From Apostichopus japonicus (lineage: Eukaryota; Echinodermata; Holothuroidea; Aspidochirotida; Stichopodidae): a DNA stretch of 64,000 nucleotides. The stretch is from assembly GCF_037975245.1 (NCBI RefSeq), contig NC_092583.1:4931264-4995263 (forward strand). Reading direction: 5' to 3'. The translations under genes and the position numbers were made by a program. A model generated the notes under the pieces. The model saw nothing but the letters and a program-made list of their open reading frames with translations. It was not told the origin of the DNA and made no database searches. Below, one piece after another: positions 57,401 to 64,000 of this stretch. Position 1 is the first letter of the stretch. Every line of letters begins with the position of its first letter.

Positions 57401-60400
57401 GATGTAGAGGGGTTGCTCTGCGTCTTGGAAGGGTTAGCTCCGAGAACCTCTAAGGATTTATGATGTTTGGGAGGTCTGGACACCAAGCGGCCACCTCTGG
57501 CCCTAAAGTCAGATACGAGAGCGGGTAGATCGTCCTCATCGGAGAGATGAGGAAAATCTACGAAAGGATGAGGACTCTTGAAGTGTACCAATCTCGACGG
57601 CTTTGTGCTCCGGTCGAGACTTCTGTAAAAGAGAGTGTCGCGTTCAATTTCACGTTTGGTAGCACTGGCGTTCACATCGGTCGAAGGTCCTTCTTTACTG
57701 GTCCCGTCGGAAAGTTTCGGCGATGAGAATAACTTGTCGCCAAAGAACTTCTTCGAGCTGGACTCTTTGCCTTTGTCAGTCTCAAAGAATGGTGGATTGA
57801 GGGTTAAATGTGGAGAAGAAGACAGCTGTACCTTCTTGAGGATATTACTGAAGTGGTTGACTTTGATCGGTGTAGCTAATGGAAGCATACCCGAGGCAGC
57901 TAAACTGGCTCCACTGGGTGCCATCAATGCTGTGAATGGAATGATTTTACTTTCAATGGCCATTACATCCAGAGAGATATTCGCACAGCTCACTTTCTCT
58001 CGTGAGGCAATTGTTCGGTTATTCTCCTCGGCACTTGGTGCTTCCGTTTCATCATGTTCATCTACCTGGACATCATGACCAGTTAATGCTTCACTTTGGC
58101 CATATTCCTCCGAAATATTATCCTCTTGTGAGGCCTCCTTTTCCATATCATTTGTGCTGTTGATACCTGCTCCAAATGTTTCCCCAGCTTCTACCCCTTT
58201 CGTATCCTTGGTGGTATGATTTTTCATTAACTTCTGCATGGCACTTCTGATGGATTCCGTGACAGATTTCTGGTTGTCATGGAACCCGTCCTTACTTTGA
58301 CTTTTCATCGATTGTGTCATTCCTTCGAAGAAACTGCTACTGAGACCTTGAGAGTCGTCGAGACCGGGTGATGCTAAGCACTCCTGATCGTCTACCAGAG
58401 GCAGCGCATAGGAATCGCACAGATAGGACGCTTCCAAGAAAGAATGGTAGAGGGAGTGAACCATAAACTGAAGGCAACGCTTAACCTATGGGGAAAAGTA
58501 TAGCACACACCACAATTAATATACAAATACATAACAAATCTCTGAATAATGTTGTTAAAATTGTAGACAGGGAACGGTTAAATTGTGATTCATAGTATGC
58601 CATTCCGTAAGTAGATATTTTTAAGTGGAATATTATTATTATTATAACTAGGATAATAAATCAAGCAATCAGTACACACCGGTTCAAACCTGTGTAAGGT
58701 GCACTTTCGGGTAGTGTCATGTGACACTAACAGAAGCACATATCACATCTGCTGAACACACCAGGCGCATAGCCAGGGGGGGGGGCAAAGGGGGCGACCA
58801 CCCACCCCCTTGAGCATATTTTTTCTTTATGTTTTTATTATATCGCTAGTAATTTCAAAATAGAAAATGCTTAGATGCAACTTACAAGGCCTGGGAAGTG
58901 CCATTTCCAGCGATCTGGGAGGCATTTTTGGCCAAAATTTTCTTGTACGCTTCGCGCCAACTAATGGTGGCCCTACACTTCCAATGCCATATCTACGGCT
59001 GTGATAGTTTGCCTACAGATCCGCCCCTCCCTTGGCAAATTCCTGGCTACGCGCCTGGACCACACTCAGTAAAAAAAAAGAGAGGGCGCAAGAGGAAACT
59101 GATATTTGGTTTCTCAGTTTCAGTGACTGATCTGCCTCTTTTCATATCACCGTTTTGTAGTGAAAGATATCTCTGACTGTGTAATTATTATGTTTCAAAA
59201 ATAAGGAGAGATTTAACAAAGCTTGTAACAATTTGCTGAAGGTACAGGCGATCAAGTTGCTAGTAAAGCTCATTGTGAACTCACTTTTCGACATAAGTGG
59301 CTAGAATTTTGAAATCCCCTTGCACATATCATCTTAAATCTATTCACAAGATACAAAACCTTTATCTTGTTTTTGTGTGGAAGTACTGCAGTGGCTGCAT
59401 CTTCCATATCACATTTCTTCCGCATGGACATTAAGCACTTGAGTGCTTTGTTCTTTAATTGCCCTAATACTTATCTCGAGACATTCGGAGTGACAAATAC
59501 TCAGTGCAAAGCACAATGTTAAGATAAACATTGCAATATGAGTCAATGTTTACTTTCTCAACACTTAAAGTCATAAAGAAAACTTGTAGTCAATAAAAGT
59601 TTTCCTCAAATTCACTATTAAACTGACATATCAAATGTATATTACATAAATAGACTGCAGTTAACTCCATTTGATGTTAACATTTTATTACTTGCACTTG
59701 ATGGGAAAATTGTTTGTAATATAATAAACTAAATGAATATTTATCATACAGTTCTTGTCATATTTCTTTTACGGTATTATTTAAAATCTCTAGTTCATGC
59801 TACTATTCAAACAGGTTTTCAGTGAAAATAGTATCCACCTCAGAAGGCCTCCATGGAAAGATATACCCCAATTCATCATTATATGCTGTTTACTTAATAT
59901 CAAATTTGGTGACCTTTGACCTCCTACCATAGCAACATCTACACTGAGGGTGTTCACCTGCCATTAAACCACTGACCTCTTACTATGGGAAGACCATGAT
60001 GGAGGATCTGGCAGAATTTAACAAGACCAGACAAACTTGGCCATTTCATTAAAATTGTTGATGCATAGAATCCCATTTCAATAAATTAAGTAATGCTTTG
60101 GATCAAAACGTTAAGTTTTGTAGACCTTAACAAAACAGAGAAAATTAGCACAGAAGATTAAAATAATCAATCAAACCGAAGAGTGGTTACCTAGGTGATA
60201 GGAATGACCAGGAGGATGAGATGAATCCCATCAGTGGGCTGAGGGAGGAGGCAGGGGAGGAGGGGCAGGAGGGGACAAGGGGGAGGAGGAGGAGGCGGGG
60301 GAGGAGGAGGAGGCAGGGGAGGAGGGGGAGGAGGGAGAAGCAGCACTTTCAACGACACAACAACATCAGTGATGACACATGCCAGATTATGTTTGGCGTT

Positions 60401-61753
60401 GCAATATGCCTCTTTCATAGGAGAACTCTAATAGTACAGCCAGTGCTGGAAGCAATGGAACAAACACGTGTGTGACCTGATATTAGTAATTACCTTCTTC
60501 AGCTCGATTAGAGAACCTCCTCTGAGTAAGACAGAACATCCAAGCCTCGGAGGGCATCCCGTGATAAACATTAATGTTTTGCTATATCCTGTAGAAGTAG
60601 GTCAAGGAATTTATAAACAATCAAACACATATTCCTGTGAAATGTATTAGCCACGTTCTGATTAACTCTTGAAGTTAGTGAATCCATCGGGTAACGTCTC
60701 ACTTGGTCAGTTATCAAAGATTACAAAACTAATTCTAATCGTGCCTTTATGAAAAATACCCAATATTAACAATGTCTCAGATGGAAACCTTATCAACCAA
60801 GGACATCCTAACGACCGAAGAAGATATTAGTCTATGCATCTATCTGTGAGTTATATTTTTGCTTCAAGTCCACTGAGACTTACCATGCCAGAGGTGTTTT
60901 TATGTCCTCAAGACAAGCTACAACCCATTGTTCTATTATTATATCTATCTTCTACAGCAATTAAAAACTTGAAGACAACTGAATCTTTTACTAATGATTA
61001 AAGAAACACATGTTGATAAGGAATTAAAGACCAATGTATTGTCACTGATTCATGGTCTCCATGTAGAGTAGACTTATTCATATCATATTCAAACTGCTGT
61101 ATCCATAGCAACCCTGTCTATTAATCCTTTAACACTTTTATGATATTTATGAAGGTTCATCTGCATTTGTAGTGCAATCCTTTTTGAGTGATTTCTTTAT
61201 TTGGGGGGGGGGGGGGGGTTGGAGGTTGGGTGCTTGGGTTAGAAGTTCTTAGAATTGTGCCTGCGTGTAACTAATAATAAGTCAATTCTAAAATATCTGA
61301 AAATGAAATTCCAGGCTACTGTCTCTTGCTAATCTCAGTTTTTGACAATTTGTAGGATTTCTCTATTTTTAAAACTAATTTGTAGGGGTTTCTTCTAACA
61401 ACATCTTCTTCCAAAGACTTCTTTTGTACCATACAAAATGCTAACATTTATATGAAAATGTTGAATGAATTTTAAATAAACACATACTTATTGTCATTTG
61501 CAATGCATGAATAAATCCATGGTGATCAAATCATGAAAAACTTTTCCTACAATAGTAATTTCTCAAAAACAATTTTCTACCCCTTCTCACCCCCCCCCAC
61601 TCCACCCACCCCCAACCCTTCAAACTCACCTCCTGGGAAATGATAGACTTTAAGGTAAAACTGGTAACAAGAGCCAAAGGTAGCCTGAGCAGCTTGTTCA
61701 ATTGATTCTTCCAAGCTAGCCCCAGTAGATCTCTTTATCCTCGCCATTACAAG
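30998..61753 (-). CDS. PIKFYVE: 1-phosphatidylinositol 3-phosphate 5-kinase (PIKfyve/FAB1), C-terminal part, 23 exons
   Basis: Exons in transcript order: 61630-61753, 60494-60588, 57083-58485, 56274-56445, 54618-54796, 53717-53830, 52803-52914, 51083-51161, 45292-45379, 44373-44490, 43631-43772, 41869-42009, 40916-41051, 40419-40514, 38944-39113, 37575-37712, 36374-36439, 35954-36133, 35169-35272, 33425-33653, 32890-33051, 32095-32169 and 30998-31122. They sum to 4248 nt (1415 aa plus stop), and every junction is in phase. The product phosphorylates PI3P to PI(3,5)P2 on endosomes and lysosomes, in complex with VAC14 and FIG4. Present: the end of the chaperonin-like domain, the cysteine-rich CCR/CHK domain, a linker and the full kinase domain. 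Missing, beyond the right edge: FYVE, DEP and the start of the chaperonin-like domain. All key kinase motifs look intact. Introns carry most of the repeats in this half of the window. Confidence 0.96.
31460..31704 (-). mobile_element. tRNA-derived SINE, copy 4
   Basis: Same family as the copies at 20378, 22064 and 30165: a head at about 31700 on minus, a B-box-like gagttcgagtc, the conserved body, and a (CATA)n tail (tatgtatgtatgt on plus at 31461). Inserted in the PIKFYVE intron between the last two coding exons. A (GA)n run precedes the tail at about 31433-31448. Confidence 0.83.
34496..35000. repeat. 20-bp minisatellite with GATC in each unit, about 500 bp
   Basis: The main unit is tttgtgatcattttatatca. 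Variants (tttagataa, tttagatca) dominate the left part, while the right part is nearly uniform, so homogenisation is recent there. It lies in a PIKFYVE intron, about 170 bp from the exon at 35169-35272. Confidence 0.93.
35395..35736 (+). pseudogene. Non-LTR retrotransposon remnant: C-terminal end of a reverse transcriptase ORF
   Basis: About 110 residues are open on plus, antisense to PIKFYVE. They contain YRRLQLLNLTTLELRRLHGD, RVFKIV, a TRGHCLKL segment, NFFSNRVVNEWN and VNGFKNALDK. This set and order are typical of the C-terminal tail of CR1/Jockey-type LINE polymerases. Nothing upstream encodes the catalytic domain, so this is a 5'-truncated copy. Its likely 3' tail runs on to about 35830. 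Confidence 0.8.
36464..36830. mobile_element. hAT-like MITE, 367 bp, perfect 8-bp target duplication
   Basis: The left end is cagtggcataggaaggtac and the inverse of the right end is caagggcgtaggaactgg. The octamer ataaaaat is exact at both edges (36456-36463 and 36831-36838). The interior is GC-rich near both ends. It lies in a PIKFYVE intron with its edge 25 bp from the acceptor of the exon at 36374-36439. Confidence 0.85.
37575..51161 (-). CDS. PIKFYVE: PIKFYVE linker exons between the CCR and kinase domains
   Basis: Nine exons (51083-51161, 45292-45379, 44373-44490, 43631-43772, 41869-42009, 40916-41051, 40419-40514, 38944-39113 and 37575-37712). Conserved anchors: a coiled-coil-like stretch with WSERFQDFFYQEKERKR, the block PPDQHYMLP, and IFDKEPSSIISYTLSTDEYK, which matches the vertebrate EPSSIIAFALSCKEY block. 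The rest is Ser/Thr-rich and poorly conserved, as expected. The small unrelated gene at 49169-50383 lies in the 5.7-kb intron between the first two exons of this group. Confidence 0.9.
39158..39405. repeat. 72-bp tandem repeat, about 3.4 copies
   Basis: The word gggtgcacaggaaata and its variants recur near 39163, 39236, 39308 and 39380, with the shared phrase tattacactgtacacactgt. It begins about 45 bp upstream of the acceptor of PIKFYVE exon 38944-39113. Confidence 0.9.
39859..40114. mobile_element. MITE of a second family, 256 bp, 6-bp target duplication
   Basis: The left end is cagggatgagcctgggg and the inverse of the right end is caggcatgagtttttccgcg. The hexamer actata flanks both edges (39853-39858 and 40115-40120). 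The right end matches that of the element at 52105-52562. Confidence 0.72.
42229..43180. repeat. 25-bp minisatellite, about 950 bp
   Basis: The main unit is acacatacactataaacaaa plus ttatt or tgatc, with longer variant blocks (cataagctataaacattttt) that recur at regular spacing, so it has higher-order structure. It lies in a PIKFYVE intron between exons 43631-43772 and 41869-42009. Confidence 0.93.
43922..43993. repeat. (TA)n microsatellite with a gtag/ctat core
   Basis: An almost pure alternating AT tract of about 70 bp in a PIKFYVE intron. It can form a cruciform around the tctatatagat centre. Confidence 0.85.
44690..44912. repeat. (GACT)n-based repeat with a ggcttaat spacer
   Basis: Runs of gactgactgactg alternate with ggcttaat or ggctttat in a PIKFYVE intron. 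Confidence 0.92.
45380..49168. other. Part of the long PIKFYVE intron downstream of the nested gene
   Basis: No supported exon. It contains a TATA-like tataaa at about 46179-46184 on plus, the diverged tandem repeat at 47810-48410, and a dispersed family of purine-rich tracts of the form ggggaggaa...taacg at 46640-46970, seen again at 49485-49880. Confidence 0.45.
47810..48410. repeat. Diverged tandem repeat of about 100-140 bp, five copies
   Basis: The phrase tcaagaagtgaaagttggtt and its variants recur near 47816, 47952, 48092, 48206 and 48300, each followed by agtagatga-like and aaggtcattttgaggtca-like words. Confidence 0.75.
48996..49222. repeat. Two-copy tandem duplication covering the 3' end of the nested gene
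   Basis: Copies 48996-49083 and 49138-49222 share tgctgaagcgaggaaga/tgctgatgcaaggaaga, ggcccc/ggtccc and gatggcttgcaacaagctg/gatggcttgcaagaagctg. A poly-C run separates them. The stop codon and last 18 or so codons of the nested gene lie in the right-hand copy. Confidence 0.88.
49169..50383 (-). CDS. Small two-exon gene nested in a PIKFYVE intron, 115 aa, function unknown
   Basis: Exons 50310-50383 and 49169-49442 join in phase 2 with clean sites (gacag|gtaagc, tttcag|gttt). The start could be the ATG at 50383 or the one at 50374. The N-terminal half has a predicted amphipathic helix (TEVTRLVLDRFTRNFSKSAG); the C-terminal half has QLMKDIFRRRLDDDN, LGGVVLLFLL and ends LQAIIAGWDQVLLL. I do not recognise the family. 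The spacing of a first helix, a (Q)LMKDIF helix, an LGGVVLLF core and a final GWD is reminiscent of Bcl-2 proteins (alpha-1, BH1 and BH2 regions), but the BH3 motif and the NWGR signature are absent, so this is only a hypothesis. It sits on the same strand as PIKFYVE. An overlapping upstream ORF covers its start. Confidence 0.6.
50361..50504 (-). other. Upstream ORF overlapping the start of the nested gene
   Basis: A 47-residue Lys-rich frame starts at 50504 and stops at 50361, past the start codons of the 115-aa protein at 50383 and 50374, and in another frame. It begins MEKRSNGKYKF and contains SPEKRKWRKAQKKK, an NLS-like basic cluster. If the transcript starts upstream, ribosomes meeting this ATG first would miss the main start. 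It could also mark a frame error in the assembly. Confidence 0.5.
50709..50713 (-). promoter_or_regulatory. Possible CCAAT box upstream of the nested gene
   Basis: On minus, aaccaatcag lies about 205 bp upstream of the first ATG (50504). It is a plausible promoter element for the nested gene, but a single short motif. Confidence 0.3.
51216..51535. repeat. 88-bp tandem repeat, about 3.7 copies
   Basis: The word gttagcattcat starts at 51222, 51310, 51398 and 51486, an exact period of 88. It begins about 55 bp upstream of the acceptor of PIKFYVE exon 51083-51161. Confidence 0.95.
52105..52562. mobile_element. MITE of the second family, 458 bp, 6-bp target duplication
   Basis: The left end is cagggatgagactgagcc and the inverse of the right end is caggcatgagactcttcc. 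The hexamer catgtg flanks both edges (52099-52104 and 52563-52568). The interior has a GC-rich tract near the left end (cctgggggagggg) and an A/T-rich tract at 52420-52490. Confidence 0.75.
52803..56445 (-). CDS. PIKFYVE: PIKFYVE exons for the CCR/CHK cysteine-rich domain
   Basis: Exons 56274-56445, 54618-54796, 53717-53830 and 52803-52914. Key residues: CRSKTC, then HIRRFVHGHGCVEI, WSWCRRCQE, MSFSKFLELRF and CGHSLHMQHNQYF, all in the order of known PIKfyve. Paired Cys and His residues suggest a metal-supported fold. The exon at 56274-56445 ends inside a tandem repeat that has copied its 5' splice site. Confidence 0.94.
55824..56290. repeat. 115-118-bp tandem repeat that has duplicated a PIKFYVE 5' splice site
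   Basis: The word ctgttcaatgcaattataa starts at 55824, 55938, 56056 and 56171. Each unit ends with ctcttgacatctacg (55923, 56041, 56156), which is the reverse complement of the last 15 coding bases of exon 56274-56445. In every copy these bases are followed, on minus, by a GT dinucleotide and tcttataat-like sequence. Confidence 0.95.
57083..58485 (-). CDS. PIKFYVE: Large 1403-bp PIKFYVE linker exon
   Basis: It starts right after the LRGGS loop (VKRCLQFMVHSLYHSFLEAS, matching the helix that closes the chaperonin-like domain), then runs about 300 residues of low-complexity, Ser- and acid-rich sequence. It ends with conserved blocks: SDFRARGGRL, QVDCLDPYFHQKL and MEHYGKHDVTLGHFLDKFCF. The conserved ends and variable middle fit the known domain boundary. 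GC content is clearly above the surrounding introns. Confidence 0.95.
58762..59057. mobile_element. hAT-like MITE, 296 bp
   Basis: The left end is caggcgcatagccagggg and the inverse of the right end is caggcgcgtagccaggaa. The flanking octamers are gaacacac (58754-58761) and gaccacac (59058-59065), 7 of 8 identical. It lies 277 bp upstream of the acceptor of the large PIKFYVE exon. Confidence 0.8.
60236..60345 (+). repeat. (GGA)n purine tract
   Basis: About 110 bp of ggaggaggaggcggggga-type sequence with a strong purine strand bias, 150 bp from PIKFYVE exon 60494-60588. It could form G-quadruplex or triplex DNA. Confidence 0.85.
60494..61753 (-). CDS. PIKFYVE: PIKFYVE exons for the end of the TCP-1/Cpn60-like domain
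   Basis: Exons 61630-61753 and 60494-60588. The first encodes a stretch with RSTGAS and GSCYQF; the second holds GCPPRLGCSVLLRGGS, the conserved LRGGS loop of CCT/TCP-1 domains. This domain binds VAC14 and the scaffold in known PIKfyve. No further upstream exon was found between 61754 and 64000. Confidence 0.93.
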
Positions 61754-64000
61754 CTGAAAATCAAATCGAAATGCATAACCTAAATGGATGGTTTAGATCA
61801 AATTTATCGACCTGTAAAAAGAGGAAAATTGATCCAAACATCCTGGTTTAATTTGATTTCAATCCTTCCAATCGTTGCAAAAAGACGACCCCCCCCCCCC
61901 CAAAAAAAAGAAGAAAAAAATGTCAATGTTGTATGATTGGCATTGCACTTGTTTGCTTCAAGTTCACTTCTAGTATATAATCAACAACTTTGAAGGCCAA
62001 GTCTCCACACTAAGGAACCTTCAACCAGGACATTAACATTATGAATTTTTTTTTACATTCAATTCTCCTTGATGTTTCATAAAAGTGGCAGATTAACCAC
62101 AAGGAAGTTTTATAAACATTAAAACCAAGTTCAGCATAATTAAAAATTGAATGTAATATCTACCTGTATAAAGACATATAAACTAAGGTCCGGACAGTTT
62201 GATTAACCTCAGCAAAGTATTAAACCATCGATGACATTTGAAATGACACGATTTGATGATAACTGTTGTAAAATCCTGCTTCAGCTATTCGTTAATTAAG
62301 TTGGGAACATGTTTTCAGCTACTATTTCAATTCATCAATAGTTAATGTTGATTTTATTTTTATTCTTTGTTTTTTGTGACAGTGATTCCTGGATACAGCC
62401 ACTTGTGAGACACAAAAGCTTCTACTTGTTCTGTCTCTATTTAATTATTAACTATTAATTAATAACTATTTAATTATTAACTATTGATGCACATCCTTAA
62501 TGTTTGGTTCTTTGGCCATGATACAGAGAAGAATATCAATGTTTGAGACAGTTCTGTTGAATCAAAACTTTGTATGTACTGCAGTGGTCGTAAATATGTA
62601 TCACATGCCATGTCAGAAAGTTTGTAATAGTGTTGTGTGCATCATGCAACTTGACAAGACCTCAAGTAAATGTGTAAGTTAGAGAACCTGATATTTCCAT
62701 CCTAGCCGGAACTTCTTCAAAAGAAAATCCTGCTAGGATGGATATGTGCGGCTCTCTAACTTATGTATTTACCTACACAGTGTTTCTGCAGTAGATAAGG
62801 ATTGCCTTCTCTTGGAAGACCTCAAGTAAACAGTGAATTGCTGTTAAGAAACACTGATGACAAAAGGTAACTGTAAACAGATGTTTTGCCAAAGACAAGG
62901 TAACAATAGACAAAGTATGTAAATTCTTTCTTTGTTAATTCTCTCTTTGAGGTGTTTTTTCCTGATTGTTTCTCCTGCAATCCTTTCATCTATCTTTCTT
63001 CTCATTTCCATTGACGTCTGTCCTTCTGTTATCTGACATTTTCCATTGACCTCTGTTTTTGTTATCTGCCATTTTCCATTGACCTCTGTCCTTAATATCT
63101 GACATGTCCATTGACCTATTGAATCAATCATGAAACTCCATAGCCTGACTAAACTTTTCATCTCAAGAAACGCTGATCCAACGAATGATAATTTCTAAGA
63201 GAGTTATTAACTATATCCAATTTCCCTGAATAGCTATGTACCTCATGGACAGTATAAGCAAACAAATATTGATATAAATCAACTTCAAAATGATCAGCTC
63301 TATACACTTCTTTACTGCAATTAAGTGCTTACCAATTGAGATAAAATTCTACCCAATATAAATTTTGTTTTAAATACAAACTACATATTTTCCTTCTCTC
63401 TATCTCTGATATCCACATTTTAACACATGAGACCACTACAATTCACTCATATTGACTAATTAAGAAGTGATAGATACTGTGCTGGCTTCTGTGATTGTTG
63501 ATATCCCAAAAGACATTGCCATGAATCAATTTGCAGAATATTAATATGAGGCACTACTCGTAAACCCTGTAGAAAATTATATCTTTCCCAAAAATCAACG
63601 AAAAAACACTGAAGGAGATATTTTTATTCACTGCTATTGTTAATAATATTATATACTGAATTGGATACAACCAGAATAATTGTTGTTGAAATCATCAAAT
63701 TTGTTACATTTCTTTTATTTTATCATTAAGCTATGTAATCAAAGAAGGTTTGGCAATTTCACACCACCTGAATAATATATTGCCCCTGGGATACGAGAGG
63801 TCAGTGGTTTCCGATGCAGTTTATGATACAAATACAAAACACCATGACATTGGCAAATTTCAAAAGCGTTCAGTTCTTGCAAACTGCCCAATTGAATCAT
63901 CACATCTCAGTGGATATTGAATTGAAGCTTGCAGAATGAAAACACCTTCTTGCCAGATAATTAATAACTTAAAAATCATTCAGTTTTCCCTGGAATACCG
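61754..64000. other. PIKFYVE: Upstream PIKFYVE intron sequence at the right edge
   Basis: No further exon with PIKfyve-like content was found. It holds a poly-C run (61891-61900), a hairpin region at 62660-62768, and a small diverged tandem repeat with tccattgacctctgt at about 63007-63118. The upstream exons must lie beyond 64000. Confidence 0.5.
62656..62768. repeat. Imperfect inverted repeat (hairpin) of about 45-bp arms
   Basis: The left arm has gtaagttagagaacctgat followed by ccatcctagc; the right arm has gctaggatgg followed by gctctctaacttat. The loop contains cttcttcaaaagaaaatcct. A related word, cctagcaggatcttcttcaa, occurs at about 22498, so it may belong to a dispersed family. Confidence 0.75.

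Noticed and set aside
57635..58078. A 147-codon open frame on plus across the large PIKFYVE exon.
   Set aside because: Antisense shadow of a high-GC coding exon whose minus-strand product is clearly conserved.
60191..60418. A proline-rich minus-strand frame.
   Set aside because: Product of the (GGA)n purine tract read in antisense; no splice or start support.

Overview
The window is eukaryotic nuclear DNA, AT-rich and dominated by introns and repeats. It reads as an invertebrate deuterostome. An echinoderm is my best guess, from the intron sizes, the mixture of GC-rich-ended MITEs and tRNA-derived SINEs, and the closeness of the coding exons to vertebrate orthologues; the class cannot be fixed from this sequence alone. 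There is no bacterial, viral or organellar signal. All gene models were rebuilt by hand from GT/AG splice sites with exact phase matching across every junction.

Layout. (1) 601-2917, plus strand: a two-exon PP2C-like gene, closest to PP2D1, with three canonical metal-site Asp positions replaced (predicted pseudophosphatase). (2) 7908-12627, minus strand: a complete five-exon RAB5 GTPase, 212 aa. (3) 15615-25957, plus strand: a nine-exon EFHB/CFAP21 orthologue, 570 aa, an EF-hand axonemal protein. (4) 30998-61753, minus strand: the C-terminal two thirds of PIKFYVE (FAB1 lipid kinase), 23 exons and 1415 codons before the stop; the FYVE and DEP domains and the start of the chaperonin-like domain lie beyond the right edge. 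(5) 49169-50383, minus strand: a small two-exon gene (115 aa) nested in a PIKFYVE intron, not recognised with confidence, with a faint Bcl-2-like pattern and an overlapping upstream ORF.

PP2D1, RAB5A and EFHB are neighbours in human 3p24.3 with the same relative orientations (PP2D1 and RAB5 tail to tail, RAB5 and EFHB head to head), so the left 26 kb looks like an ancient conserved block. PIKFYVE is joined tail to tail with EFHB here, which is not the vertebrate arrangement.

The non-coding part is rich in young structure: hAT-like MITEs with 8-bp target duplications (one perfect, placed 25 bp from a splice acceptor), a second MITE family with 6-bp duplications, a 619-bp element with a 9-bp duplication, a tRNA-derived SINE family, a LINE reverse-transcriptase remnant, and many minisatellites, including one in the PIKFYVE gene that has copied a functional 5' splice site three extra times.
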